Source: Xiphias gladius (Eukaryota; Chordata; Actinopteri; Istiophoriformes; Xiphiidae). From it: DNA of 64,000 nt. Positions 1-12,056 of this stretch are shown piece by piece. A program made the position numbers and the translations under genes. The stretch covers positions 16,821,501 to 16,885,500 of the forward strand of contig NC_053413.1 in NCBI RefSeq assembly GCF_016859285.1, given 5' to 3'. Within the stretch, counting starts at the first letter, position 1. Every line of letters starts with the position of its first letter. The notes beneath the pieces are model-generated. The model did no database searches. It was not told the DNA's origin and worked only from the letters and a program-made list of their open reading frames with translations.

Positions 1-119
1 GGAAGTTCATGACATCACCTTTTTCCAACTGAGCTCTGCCCACCTCAACCAGTTGAGAAAAGCACAGACAATATTTTGTTTTTGTTTGTATTTTGTTTTG
101 TTTAAGATCTTAAGCAATT

Positions 120-300
120 AGTTAATTAATCGACTTGTCGACTGACAGAAAATTAATCAGCAAATACTTTTATAATTGATTCATCATTTAAGCAAAAATG
201 GCAAACATTACCTAGTTCCACCTTTTCTTATTTCATAGTTACCTGAATATTTCTGGGTATTGGATTGTTTTTGGAAACAAGCTCATGTATGCTGCCGTAG
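120..300 (-). repeat. Truncated copy of the AGAGCTGCAAC-type MITE
   Basis: The segment reads as the reverse orientation of the element at 334-602. It has the end-proximal TTAATTAATCGACT block, then a GACAGAAAATTAATC motif, then the internal AAGCAAAAATGGCAAACATT block. It lacks an intact outer end and is probably truncated. Confidence 0.6.
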
Positions 301-333
301 CAATTGTTAGTAAAATTAACCTTACGTTTTTAT

Positions 334-602
334 AGGGCTGCGACTAACAATTATTTTGATTATTAATTAATCTGCCATTTATTTTCTCAATTAATTTTTC
401 CATCTATTCGAACAATGAGCCAAAACCTAAAGATACGCAGTTCAAGAAAAGCAGCAAATTGTCACATTTAAGAAGCTGCAACCAGAAAATGTTTGGAATT
501 TTTGCTTGAAAAATGACTAAAACAATTAAATGATTATCAAAGTGGTTGCTGATTAATTTTCTTTCGATCAACTAATTGATTGACTAATCGTTGCAGCTTT
601 AG
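334..602 (+). mobile_element. MITE copy with AGGGCTGCRACTAAC / GTTGCAGCTTT ends
   Basis: A non-coding element of about 268 bp. It begins AGGGCTGCGACTAAC and ends CTAATCGTTGCAGCTTT, so the two ends are imperfect inverted repeats. It carries the diagnostic internal block TTTTTGCTTGAAAAATGAC. The same block, or its reverse complement, recurs at 120-300, 3921-4265, 21841-22130 and 32454-32618 and, more divergently, elsewhere in the window. No transposase is encoded, so this is a non-autonomous DNA transposon. The superfamily is not determined here. Confidence 0.8.
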
Positions 603-2687
603 TTTTTTTTTTTTAGAAGACCAAAACTATTTTGATTAAGGAGTTGCTATTTCGGTAAGGTAACTTACAGCAACTAGTACAGCCATTTATCTCATCGATG
701 TAGCTACATAGCTGGCTAGCTATGTAGGAAGATTATGCTGGCTCTGATTGGTTGAACTGGTGGAAATAGCTGTCAGTGGACACAGCGCCACAATTGTTTG
801 ATTTGCTGAACAAATCGGAGATATGGTGGCTGATTCAGAGGTCTGAACCCAGGCTACAGACAAAACATCACAGACAGAAACCGCTCACATGAAATAACCA
901 AAACTGTTTTAACTTTTGGTAGAAACTTGTGTGGACTTTAATAACATAAAAAAGGGACTGAGAACAAATGCTGCAAGCTAAAAGGATGAAAAACAGATTT
1001 TGTGCTTTACTATAAATTATGTGTTTGTTTCCTGATAAAGCATCAAACAGCAACTGTCAGAGATCAAGTTCATACGTTCAAGTATTTTGTTACAGTTCTA
1101 CATACCATGTGGATCCTGATTTATCTGTCAGCCTGGAAAGCATATATTTCATGATGAAATTTTCATGTCTGGTAGTTGAGTCATCCAACATAATGGTTAA
1201 AAGATTCTAAATATACAGTAAAATCGCCTGGTGAGAGATATTGGTATTCTTATAGCAGCCCTGCTTCCAACTGATGATAATCTGTATTCACACAGTCTGC
1301 CATGTTAGATGAAAGCCTTCAATTAGCAGTCAATTCTATCCAGTTTTTCCTATCATGCCAACACTATTTACATTCGCTGTCAGCACCCAAGGCAGCTCCC
1401 TGGCCGACAGTTGCAGGAATCACTCCTGGTGAGAATATGAGTAACCCCGCTGTGAACAAAGTGTAAAAACAAGTGTTTTGTAGTAATCAGTCACTGGCTT
1501 CTAATGCTTGATGCTCCCTACCTCGTGGCTATGGATGTGAGGAGCCATAAGTCTTAACCTCGGATGAAAACCTGAGAATCCAGCGAAGAGATGAAACACC
1601 TCTGATGCTTTGATTTGCAGCTTCATGCTGGTGGGGGTCTGCGCAGGCCCTCAGCGTGATGCTTGTCCCCTCACCAGGTGTTCCTAGTGCAGATGAGCCA
1701 CTGATTGGATTTCGCTCTGCTACCTACATGACTGGATTCACAGCAAATGTATTCAAAATAATACAGACACCGCTTCCCAGTTTAATGCACTTAAATAACA
1801 TGTCAGGCACATAAGTCTGGGTAAGCTATGATAATATTAGCTTTGTATTTGTGTGGGTGGCATCACGCTATTATTGTGAACTGACAAGCATTGCCTTGAG
1901 AAATTCTTTTCTGAGGATAATAAAGCAACAGCAGTAGGCCTCATCTGTTGCAACTCAATAACCAAACTCATACTGAGATGCTGAGGAGGACCTCAATTCC
2001 TTTGTGTGTTTGTAAATTGGCCCAGTGTGCCGATTTTCATTCAGTGTCATTATTACTAGTATTGTACTGTGGTAGTATGGGGGTACAGGCACATAAAGGA
2101 ACATATTTTCAAAGCCAAAAGCAGGCCAGTGGGAGTCCATTTTCAATGAAAAAGAGCTAAAGGCCAGTCTGCAGCAACCCCACTTCTACTAAGTCCATGT
2201 GTCTTGCTGGGTCAGCCCAATAGCGCTCCAGGTCAGCTGGATTTCTGGTAGACCCCTCCTGGAAGAGGTGAATTGTCACAAAATATTAAATCCTGTTTTA
2301 TAGAATGTGGTGCATTCATGAAAATATTATGTAAACAGCAAAAAAAAAAATGGCCGAAAGATTACAATGGTCTGAGGGCTAACCTATAGATATGACAACA
2401 TACAGGCTACAAATGAGCAAATTACAGCCGCAATGATTAGTCAGCTAACTGAGTAGTCAAGTTAGAGCAACAGCAACAAAACTGATTCAGTGAGGTTCGG
2501 AAATGTGAGGGTTTACTGCTTTTCTCTGTTTTATATCATTGTAAACTGAATATGTTTGTGTTCTGGACAAAACAAGCAATATGCAGACATATAAGTGAGT
2601 TCTGGCAAAGTTTCTGATAGCCATTTTATTTCTTTTACTATCGACTGACAAATAATAATAACAACAATAATAACGCAAAACCACCAC

Positions 2688-2816
2688 AAAGAGACACTAA
2701 ACCACTACAGAGACACTCAAATCAATCACAACTGCAAAGACTTGCAAAAAGACCACAGAGAGACAAAAAACAACTACAGAGACTTGCAAAATCACCACAA
2801 AGAGACACAAAACATT
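2688..2816. repeat. Degenerate minisatellite of CACAAAGAGACA-like units
   Basis: Imperfect repetition of a unit resembling accacaaagagacacaaaac. Variants include cactacagagacactc, gaccacagagagac and caactacagagac. There are about five or six units with substitutions. It lies a few hundred bases before the CpG-rich efcab14 upstream region and has no coding potential. Confidence 0.75.
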
Positions 2817-3591
2817 TTGTGTCTTTTCTGCCTCTTTCAGTAGGGGAGCACTACGTAGAAGCAGTGGGGAGCCTTTTACCTGTCTGTGCCCAGGGGTCCC
2901 ATTTTCTCATAATCCGGCCATGGTCGTCGGATCGGGGAGGATGGTGTTATGGTCTGTGTTACTCCCTATCAAAACAGCGCGGGGGGGGGAGTTCGTAGCT
3001 GTTCACTGCACCAATCAGCTGTGAGGTTACTTGCAGGCCCTGCCCAAACAACACAGGCAGCAGCACGGATCGGTAGAAATACAGCGTCGCATATATAGAT
3101 TTTATAAGAGACCGGTTTTGTTAATCTTTTTAAAGACTTTTTGCTGTGTTTCCAAAATGAACGAGATCGGGGCGGGTAACTTTAAACCTCGCTGAGACGG
3201 TGCGATAAAACAACTAGAGCACAGTAACGTCAAGCAGCCACTGTTAGCTACTGTTAGCAGGGTGTCAGATGCTAGCTGAGTTAGCTAATTCATGTGATAA
3301 CCCGGCAGCTAGTTGTAAAAAGTTGTTTTAGAGAAGCTTTTTTGGGGAGACTAACGTAATGCCAATGAGCTGCTGAACGTTTTTATGTATTCGGTGCAAG
3401 TGAACAAAGCAACCGAGTCCGATGTGTTTATATCCGTTAGTACCGTTGCGTGGTTGAAATTCAAGCTAGCAGGCGAACGTTGAGTTAGCTTAGCTGCTAC
3501 ATAAACGACAACATTCACCAAACTGGACAAAACATTGGATTTAGTTGGGTTTAAATCGGGCTCGGCGGGTTCGCTGACCCCTCAGAAGAAG

Positions 3592-6500
3592 ATGAAGAAG
3601 AGGAAGGAGCTGAATGCTTTGATCGGACTCGGGGACAGTAAGAGAAAGAAGACCAAAAAGGGGTCTGGTCACCGACTTCTCCGAACCGAGCCGCCGGACT
3701 CGGAGTCCGACTCGAGCTCGGACGACGACGAGTTCAACAGCCTGAGCAGCGGAGCCAACTTTGGGAAGTGAGTGATCGGTTTAATAACATTTTGTTGCGG
3801 GATAACAGTATGGTGTGTTTTTGCTCTGTCTTAACGTCATTAATTACCTGCCTAAAACTGTCGTTTAAATTATAAGGAAAACGTAAAATAAAAGTAACCA
3901 ACATCAAGTAAAAGCAAGCCAGAGCTACAAAGATTAATCGATTAAACTATTGCAAAAAAAAGCATATTGATAGTTGATTGATTATTTTAATCATTTTTCA
4001 AGCAAAAATGCCAAACATTGCAGGTTCTAGCTTTTCAAATGCAATGTTTGGAACTTTGTCATATAGTAAACTGAGTATTATTGGGCTTTGGACTGTTGGT
4101 TGAATAAAACAAGCTGAAATAGATTACCTTGGGTTGTGGGGAATTTTAATTGGCATTTTTCGCTATTTTCTGGCTTTTTTTTTTAGACATAACGATTAAT
4201 TGGTTAATCGAGGAAAAAATCGGAAGATTAATCAATAATGTAAATAATCATTTGTTGCAGCTCTAAAGTAAACCAAAGCAAGGAAGCAGAAGGTGGAAGC
4301 ATTTCGTATTAATTTTAAGAACAGCATATTACTTTACATCAACCATATGAATTTAGTTTGTATATTTTGTCTTTGCTTTTTAAAAATAAGTTTTCGTAGT
4401 TGTTGTTTTTAAATAAATTATTATATTACTATTTTAATTTTATAGACTAAAACGGTTGCCAGCTTCCTGGACCAAGAGTACATACTATTTCATTATTCTT
4501 CGCACAAATGTGCTAAAGATTGTCAATGAAAAATCTTAAATCTTGAATTTTATTTTTCAGCAAATATGCTCTGAGACAGAAACAGTCCCATTTTCCTCTG
4601 CCCAGGTGTGCATCAACTACAGCATATTGCAGTCATTGTGCAGAGGTTAAATGAAAAAAATATAACTATTTACAGGTCAATGTGCTTGTTCTTCCTTGTG
4701 CTCAGAGCATAGTAAAACAGAAGACACATCTTGTATGCTAAAAAGATGGCCAAGAATTTTCCAAAGCTTGATATCAGACAAATTAGAAATAATCTATTAT
4801 ACATTCAGTGAGTGAGTATGACACTATGATATAGTATGTAACAGTCCATATTTGTAAGCACCACTATTTATCAGTAATTCTCATATTTCCCATGACATAG
4901 CATACGATCTTCTTAAAATATCTCTTTCATTAATAATGAAAGAGGCTGTGAAATTGTCGTGTCTAACGTTACCATGTTCCTTCTTTTCACAGAAGAAGCT
5001 ACACGCAGTGCTGCAATGTGTGCTACCCCTTGTTTCTGTTCATCATACTAGCTGCCTGTGTCATGGCCTGTGCTGGACTTATATGGATGCAGATTGCTCT
5101 GAAAGAAGACTTAGACTCACTGAAAGAGAAGCTGCACAGCAGTAAGACTCACTATCAAACACCAACATCTACCTTGTGATGCTCACTAACCTTTAGACAC
5201 TTAAACCTGTCATATCCCAGGTACACAGTCTTGCAGTCCTTTGTTTTTAACATTGCTATTAACATATTGTAATGTTTTTGTAACAGTGGAAACCAGCCAG
5301 AAGGTTTCATCAAGTGAAATACCAAAACTAAGTGAGGACCTGAAAAACAAGGAGAGAAAGCTTGATGACATTGAGAACGGGGACAAGGGGTTGAGCAAAC
5401 TCTGGTCTAACCTCACAGAAATGAACAGAAAGGTCAGTTGTCATCATTGCCCGGAGGGGTTTTGAAGCCATTGCGCTCGGTTGGTCATACAAGTTAGACT
5501 GATTCAACTCCGGCTGATTACATTTGCTTTTTGCTGCAGAGAGTCCCTCTTAAATAGATAATTCCCTACAGTAGAAATATAAAGAATCAAAATTATGCCC
5601 CCTGTAGTAATAAATGCTGTTTTTCTTTATATTAACTTGCAGACATAATGCTGTGTAAGTCTTTTTTTCTTTGGGTTGTTCAAACTAAGAATCAAAAATG
5701 AAAGGAAAGCAGTACATATTCAAATGCAACAGCATGATATGAATTTACAGTAGTAGACCAGTAGTGTACCTCCCTGCAATTACAAAACCAGCTGAGAAAG
5801 TGTATATTTTTTGTGCCAATACAAAACCAGACTACTCTGCGAATAGGGTTTACAGTGAAATAATCTGAGCATGTAAGTTTACCAACTGTTACTGTTTTTG
5901 AATGGCAACATTATGTTTTTTCTGAAATTAGAGTTAGAGCTGATAATACATCGACTGACTGTGTGTGACAGCTACACATGGGTTTCACTTTCACATATAA
6001 TTTTAGAGAGAAGTTTCACACAGGTTTTAAGTTTTAAAACTCAGTATTTTTATTCTACAACTTGGTTAGTCTTGATTTTGGGTTCATTAAATTAAAAAAA
6101 TAGGTGGCTAAATAGTTTGTTAATTCTATCTTGGAGGTGTTAGTGAAAGGTTTGTCATTTTACTCCTGCAGATCAGTTTACTGGACTCTGCCATAAACCA
6201 TTTAAAGGCCAACTTAAAATCAGCTGCTGATTTAATCAGCCTTCCTACAACAGTTGAAGAGCTTCAAAAGGTAAAGGCAAAGCAGAATGGAATGAAAAGA
6301 GAAATTTGGTTCAAAGGCTATCTATTAAAGTTATCTTTGGTACTGATTTTCATAACTGACCTCACAAAATATTTTTCTTTTCCAGAGTGTTGCTACAATT
6401 GGCAGCACACTAACAAGTGTCCAGCACGATGTGAAGACTATGCAGGCTGCTCTTGAAAATCAGAAGAAAGATGATGACTTGCAGAAGACAGTGGTAAATT

Positions 6501-9500
6501 CAAGCCAGTGACATTTTTAATAGTTTCTTATATTAACACTGAACAACTGACTGAGTTGGTATGAAAACACGAGGTGGGTTTCCATCCACACTGTTTTTAT
6601 TCGCATTTTCGATTTGCGCATTTATAAAACAAAGTGGAACGACGGAAATGTGAAAAGAAAAAATCGAAATTTTTTACACTTGGCTGTGATGGAAAAGTTG
6701 GCGTATGAATAGAAGCAAAATGTGATAAAGAGCAATGGAAACAGACTAAGCGAAGCATCTGAGGTTTCACTGTTGCTTTTATAATTACGATATCCTATTG
6801 CACCCCTTTCTTTTAATAGTTTAATGGCACCAACTGGAGAATTAGCGACTTCGGGTGTTTATCTCGATTAAACAAACTCAAAATATTCAGTTGTGGAGGG
6901 AAAAACACATTGATTCACATTTTCTTTTTATAATTTTCTAGAAATTTGGTCAAAATTTGTGCTATATTTGGATGTAAACCCAGTTATTTCAAGGTTAAAT
7001 ATGATATTGGGGTTGTAAATCTAAACATCTCTTCCACGGCTTTAAATGCGCATCTTCTGGCTAACTTAAAGATTATTGTTAATTTTTCCTTATTTTGTTT
7101 AGATCTTTCATTTTATATATATGTTTATCTCTTGACTTAATTTTAATCGAGTATGTGGCTGGAGAGTAACAGCCACAATCAACATTTTTTTTACATAAAG
7201 TTTATGTACATTCAATCATTCATTTATATCTCAGAATGAATTGGCTGTTGTGACTGTTCCCAGTCTTCAGTCACAGTGATGATAAATGTTGTCTGCAGTG
7301 AGAGGGAGGAAGTCGATGAGTATAGCCTTAACCTTTCAGAACAGTATGTCAAACTGCATGTTAAACTACAGAAATGTCAAAACAGTGTTTTGGCCACTTG
7401 ACAAACATCACAGAAGAGTACAAGCTGTGTTCATTCGTAAGTAGTATAGGGCTGTAAGCTCTTGTATTTCACATTAGCAAAGCCGATGGATTTTTCATGA
7501 GTCTAAGTCAGAGCTGGATTTCACTTATGCTGTTTGGTAGCTTGTCTTTTTCTATTTACCTCTCTACATTCTCTGCAGATATTTTTAAAGGCTGCTTTTC
7601 TCCTCATTTTTCTTCCATGTATGACTTCATGGTGTACAGAAAACAAAATAGTACATTGTGCTTAAGTGAATTAGCTGAATGACTGGATGTACCAGTAGGT
7701 AAAGAAGTACCTCTCAGCTCTTAGATATCATGGTTCCTCTTGCATATTTTTCCCACTCAGAATTGAGGCTAATCTACTTAAATATGGCAAAGATGACTCT
7801 GTTGATGAAATCTCGGTTGATCTGCATAACTGTGGCATGGATCCAAACCAGAAGCGGCGGTGAACTTTGCCACTGCCAGATTAATTTTATTCGTTTACCC
7901 AAGAAAGCATGCATGTTTTTGTAGTTCTTGTCAGGCTTACATTGAAAGAGTCACTGGGTTAAGAAGGTTGTGTCATTTCTTGGATCCATGTGTTGGGGTT
8001 TCATTCATAATACATGAAACAAGTGCCAATCTATTTTGGGAGCTTAGATGCTTTAGTTTTCTGAGTAAAACTAGGTCAAATATGTGAGACAACTGCAGAA
8101 AGTTTTCTCCACTTTATTTTTCATAAGCAAAATAAGGTGGGAAAGGAGGATTACTAAATAATTATACACTTTCATACATTGTTTTTATAAAGTGACCACA
8201 ATAATTATAGGATGTCAGTAATGAATTGCTTGCAGGCTCAGATCTCTCTAGTCTCATGACTTAAAAAATGTGGTACACTGTTTGCTGTCTACCAGCTTAA
8301 TCTACCAGGAAACTTGATCTTCTTTTTGATTTCCCATAATTGCACTTGTCTTAGAAACAATTAATCTCATCAAACAGTAAACTGGAGGTCGCTTTACTTT
8401 GCTTTTTATTGTCATAGGACATAACAGACCTGAGAAAAGCAGTGGGTGAGGCTAACAAGACAGAGGCGCTGCACCATACGTGGACTGCTGAGCAGATCCA
8501 CGTCCTCCTGTCTACAGTTGCAGATCTTCGTGAGAGAGTGGTCTCATTAGAGGACCGGTCAAAACAAAATGTGAGTAATGTAAAGATTTGCACTTAACAC
8601 TTTTCACTTTCACACTTTAAGAGTTGAGTCTTGCTGGCATTGTGTTCAGCCCTGAGAGTAAAAATGCACTTTACATTTCATCTTCAATCTGTTAAAGAAC
8701 AATGACGTAGCAGCTGAGCTGGCAATCACAAGTGAAACTCCTGCAACTGAGACGGTGAAAGAAGCTACCACAACCAAAGCAACACCTGGAGATGTGCAGG
8801 GTACAGTGTTGGCTAAAGCAAGCTTTCACTTAATTTGCCCCATGTTACATTTTTTATATATTTTTTCTTCTTATATTTTATTTTCACAGAGATATCCACA
8901 CCACCGACAGAGCCGCACACAAGCAGACATCCACGCTTCTTACCTCCAAACCGCTCGAAGAGAAACGCTAAGACAAGATGCCCAAAGAAGGTGTCCCTGC
9001 CTGGTGTCAGTTCTCTGAAAGGTGCACACTACTATTACTACAAAGTATTATATCTCAGCATTCATTAATCGGATAGTGTGACATTTTTGGAAATACATCT
9101 ATTTGCTTTCTCGCTGAGAGCTAGATGAGAAGGCTCATATCTGTATGGTAAATAGAAAGCTATAATATAATAAGTCTCCATGACGGTGTGGAAACCTCAC
9201 AGTAATAGCAAGACTTTAATAAGTTTCTGCTCCTGGCCGACAAAGAGTCTAGCACATTGCCCCCCCCCCCACAAAAAGTTGCAACTTGTAATTCTTACAC
9301 TTAGGTTTTTCTGCCAGATGCTAGTAGGTAGATGTTGTTACTTTTTGAAAGAGCTAAAGCTAGCTGTTCCCCCCTCCTCCCAGTTTTATGCTAAGCCAGA
9401 CTACCTGGCTAGTGCCTCTGGGCTTACATTTACCGCACAGATATGAAAGTGGTATCGATCTTCTCATATGACTAAGTAAATAAGCGTATTTTAAAACAAG

Positions 9501-10383
9501 ACTAGGTGAAAACCTAGTATATGGCTGGACTGCCCTTTATCTGTGTGCTTCTCTCCTACTGTCTCTGCTTACATATACAGTATGAAATAGTGGCTGAAAC
9601 ACCGCCCATTAAGACTACATGTTAACCAGCTGTCACTTCCAAGCCATCTCATGCTGAGGGAAAGCCTGACCTTGTGCTCGCGGGGCTATACTGGCGACTC
9701 TCTTCTATGGAAAGTAGCTAAAGTTTATCCAAAAAGTCGCTAGATTTGTGGCTATATGCTTTTGTGAAGAAAAGTCGCTAAAGGGTTGTGAAAAGTCGGT
9801 AAATCTAGCAACAAAGGCGCTAAATTGGCAACACTGCCTGTAAATACGTCACTGTTACAGTGACGTAATAGAAAATGTTTGAGCCAAATCATTTTGAAAA
9901 AACCAACAGCCATTGGGGAAACTTCAACACTCAGCTGGCCAACCAATGGCGTAACGGCAGCACTCAGTCACACAGCACCTGGCTGACCAATGGTGTAATT
10001 TTTCTCACGCACTCAATTAGTCTGTCCCTCAGTCACGGACGTTTGCGCTCCTAGGACTGGCCCCGCTGTTACAGTCTGTCCAAAAACGTCAAACTATTGC
10101 TTTAAAGGCTACAAAATTGTATTGTAAATGCAATTGTGCAGTGCCCTCATTGGCAACCCTGCTTTTGCTTCTTTCTGAATAAAAATAACTGTTCTTGTTC
10201 ACAGACTTGGAGGACATCTTCCAGCAAGTAGGTGTTGGACGTAATTCACTCGGATTAATTTACCAAAACCTGAGGAAAGTATTTGGAACATCAACTCCAA
10301 ATGCTCGTACCTTGGAGTGTTTTGACAATGACGGGGACCAGAGGTACTCCCTGATGGAGCTGAGAGCTGCTGTAGGTTTGTGA
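3592..10383 (+). CDS. efcab14: EF-hand calcium-binding domain-containing protein 14
   Basis: Nine coding exons: 3592-3767, 4993-5141, 5287-5432, 6172-6270, 6386-6493, 8418-8570, 8698-8800, 8890-9021 and 10205-10383. Phases join without a break to give 414 residues. The start is the ATG at 3592 ([13 protein letters not shown]), which matches the conserved vertebrate N-terminus; an upstream in-frame TTG at 3535 is not needed. A basic, then acidic and serine-rich N-terminus is followed by one hydrophobic segment at about residues 72-93 ([19 protein letters not shown]), suggesting a single-pass membrane protein. The middle (about 100-250) is coiled-coil-like. A Lys/Arg-rich linker leads to the conserved SLPGVSS motif. 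The C-terminus holds one canonical EF-hand loop, [12 protein letters not shown], at about residues 396-407, plus a weaker helix pair before it. The molecular role is poorly known in any species. Intron 7 is the shortest and introns 1, 5 and 8 are the longest. Confidence 0.95.
3921..4265 (-). mobile_element. Near full-length MITE copy in efcab14 intron 1
   Basis: A 345 bp element starting AGAGCTACAAAGATTAATCG and ending ATCATTTGTTGCAGCTCT, so the termini are inverted repeats. It carries TTTTTCAAGCAAAAATGCCAAACATT internally, the reverse complement of the block at 334-602. It is the most complete copy of this family in the window and a good reference for the others. No coding capacity. Confidence 0.85.
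6572..6780. repeat. Probable interspersed repeat in efcab14 intron 5
   Basis: Contains GGTTTCCATCCACACTG, then CGCATTTTCGATTTGCGCAT, then TGATGGAAAAGTTGGCG and CAATGGAAACAGAC. The opposing TTTCCATC and GATGGAAA/ATGGAAAC motifs suggest an element with degenerate inverted ends. I recall similar sequences from teleost genomes, but I see no second copy in this window. Confidence 0.45.
9071..9496. mobile_element. Long-inverted-repeat MITE in efcab14 intron 8
   Basis: The left arm contains GACATTTTTGGAAATAC, CTATTTGCTTTCTCGC and GAGAGCTAGATGAGAAG. The right arm contains the inverse, CTTCTCATATGACTAAGTAA then ATAAGCGTATTTTAAAA. Internal remnants include GATATGAAAGTGGTATCGAT. The element at 46229-46731 is the same family. 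Arms are divergent and parts of the interior look deleted. No ORF with a known transposase domain. Confidence 0.7.
9560..10110. repeat. Interspersed repeat with TCGCTAAA-like motif cluster
   Basis: Within 9706-9836 the octamer-like motif AGTCGCTAAA recurs in variant forms (AAGTAGCTAAAG, AAGTCGCTAGAT, AAGTCGCTAAAG, AAGTCGGTAAAT, AGGCGCTAAAT), followed by TTGGCAACACTG. This resembles a dispersed teleost repeat rather than unique sequence. It occupies the second half of efcab14 intron 8, directly before the last coding exon. Confidence 0.5.
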
Positions 10384-11810
10384 GCACATTATCACTGACA
10401 GCAGTGAACAGTATTGAAACCCAGCAGGGTCTGGGGGTTTGGAGTTTCTGACCCTCTTCTGTAATTGCTGCACTTTTGTGAACGAAATATTTATCATACT
10501 GATTGTGGAATAGTGGCGCTGGCATGCCCCCTACTCACTCCCTCTCCCCTTAGTCCATTTCAACACCACCTCAGCCACAGAACATTATCTTAAATTTTAA
10601 CGGTAATCAATATTAGTACCTGTAAGCAGATTATTCAGATCTTATTTTAGCAAATCTCTTGGTTTATATTAAAAAACATGAAAAATAAGTGTTGTGAATT
10701 ATTTTGAATCACTTTTTCCACTCTGTTAACAAACTTGATGTTTTCCCGTACCAGTTGGTTCTTTTTAACCACTCTGTCACATCTTGATGTAACATTTTTG
10801 TGTTTAGTTTCTGTGAAGGCTGTATTTGTCAGTCTGTTGCAGATGTTCCCACCCATCAACACAAACACCTGGTACAACTCACCTGAACCTTATTTATAGA
10901 TCTCTGGATAGAATTTTATGAATGTTTGTTTACAAATGACTACTAGAAACAGACTTTTTGTGAGACTTTGGTTTTGTTTTTAGACAGTTTCCTAACTTAT
11001 CTGAAACACAATTGAGCATAAGAGTAAAGATTTTTGTATGCTCTTTTGTAAGCTGAATCTAAAGTTTCTGATTTCTTTTTCAGTTGGGTGTTTTTCTCAT
11101 TTATCTTCAGGTAGCTGCGATTGGAATTGTGTTTAGGCCATCTGTATGTTTATCTGTAGTTTTTTTTTTTTTTTTTTTTTTTGCTTGTTTTTGCAGTTTT
11201 CAGTTCTACAAGATTTGAAGGGCTATGAACACTCTGAATCACCCTGAAAGAATTTTGAAGTGGTAAGTCATAAAACATATGTAGCAATAACAAAATGACA
11301 TAGATATTGCTTGATTAAAATTGCAGTAGACAGGGGGCACATCTAGCTCACAATGTGTAACAGGTAGTATAAAAAGCACTGACCATCACTCTTTACTTGA
11401 TTCATATTATTCCATTTTTTATGGACCTAACAATGGTGTATTTACATAACAAATTTGTCATACTCAAACATTGTACTCTAAAAATGGTGTAAACGAATTC
11501 TCTGCTAATTATCTTATGAAGGAGGTTGGGTTGGTAAAATATGCGGTTTTAACTGTCTTAATCTCAACATTGTACATTTTTAAAACAATTCTGTTGTGCT
11601 TTGCATGTTGCTTACAATGTAACATGAACCAATTTATATAACTTAACATAGTCGACTACTTGTTTTTGCGGGACTATGGTTAGATGAGCTCAAAATGTAA
11701 AGTAGCTTTGGCCATCATGACTTAGATTTTGGGTCCATGCTGCTCCTGTACATGAGAGATTTTATGAATGTGTTTTTGTGAGCACCAATGAATAAACACA
11801 GTTAAAGGTT
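10384..11810 (+). other. efcab14: efcab14 3' UTR
   Basis: Follows the efcab14 stop codon. A T-run occupies 11160-11182. The nearest good polyadenylation hexamer is AATAAA at 11791-11796, which gives a 3' UTR of about 1.4 kb. No other coding exon is supported. A splice event inside the UTR (acceptor-like TTTTTGCAG at about 11190) cannot be excluded. Confidence 0.6.
11791..11796 (+). promoter_or_regulatory. efcab14: Polyadenylation signal AATAAA of efcab14
   Basis: Canonical AATAAA about 1.4 kb after the stop codon, followed by a GT-rich stretch (GGTTTGATTTGTGGTCTGTC), as expected for a cleavage downstream element. Confidence 0.6.
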
Positions 11811-11911
11811 TGATTTGTGGTCTGTCTGGTGTTTTAAGACACAAAGTGAGAAGCCTTGTCTTCTGTTGGTAGTTAATGTTTTACTAGAATGTTGCTAGTC
11901 ACTTCACCATA

Positions 11912-11917
11912 TTTAAT
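11912..11917 (-). promoter_or_regulatory. znf830: Probable polyadenylation signal of znf830
   Basis: TTTAAT on the plus strand reads ATTAAA on the minus strand, about 140 bp after the znf830 stop. It is the nearest accepted hexamer variant. The assignment is by position only. Confidence 0.4.
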
Positions 11918-12056
11918 CCAGTCTGAACTGTACAAAAAGACGCAATGAGGATTTTTTTAACAAACATATTTACAGATTTCTGACATACTTCTACACAAAA
12001 ACCCCTCTCTTAAACGTTTTAACAACATTCTGGACAAATTAATTTCTCTCAGAAAT

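Larger units (their letters stand above)
1..3100. other. Intergenic region upstream of efcab14, repeat-rich
   Basis: No coding exon can be supported here. The left end holds two adjacent MITE fragments, one at about 120-300 in reverse orientation and one at 334-602. Positions 2688-2816 hold a degenerate minisatellite of CACAAAGAGACA-like units. A G-run lies near 2970. The stretch 1380-1680 has two short exon-like segments that could not be linked to a protein. The last few hundred bases before 3592 become richer in CpG and probably contain the efcab14 promoter and 5' UTR. Confidence 0.6.

Noticed and set aside
1378-1680. Two exon-like segments (about 1390-1434 and 1620-1677) bounded by CAG and GTG
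   Set aside because: Translations of 15-19 residues match no family I know, the phases are untestable, and no further exons follow. Chance splice-site matches are common in 3 kb.
2688-2816. Possible CRISPR-like array
   Set aside because: The units are adjacent and imperfect with no unique spacers, and the genome is a vertebrate. It is a minisatellite.
3535-3591. In-frame upstream extension of efcab14 from a TTG codon
   Set aside because: The extension begins at TTG, not ATG. The ATG at 3592 gives the conserved family N-terminus, [13 protein letters not shown].
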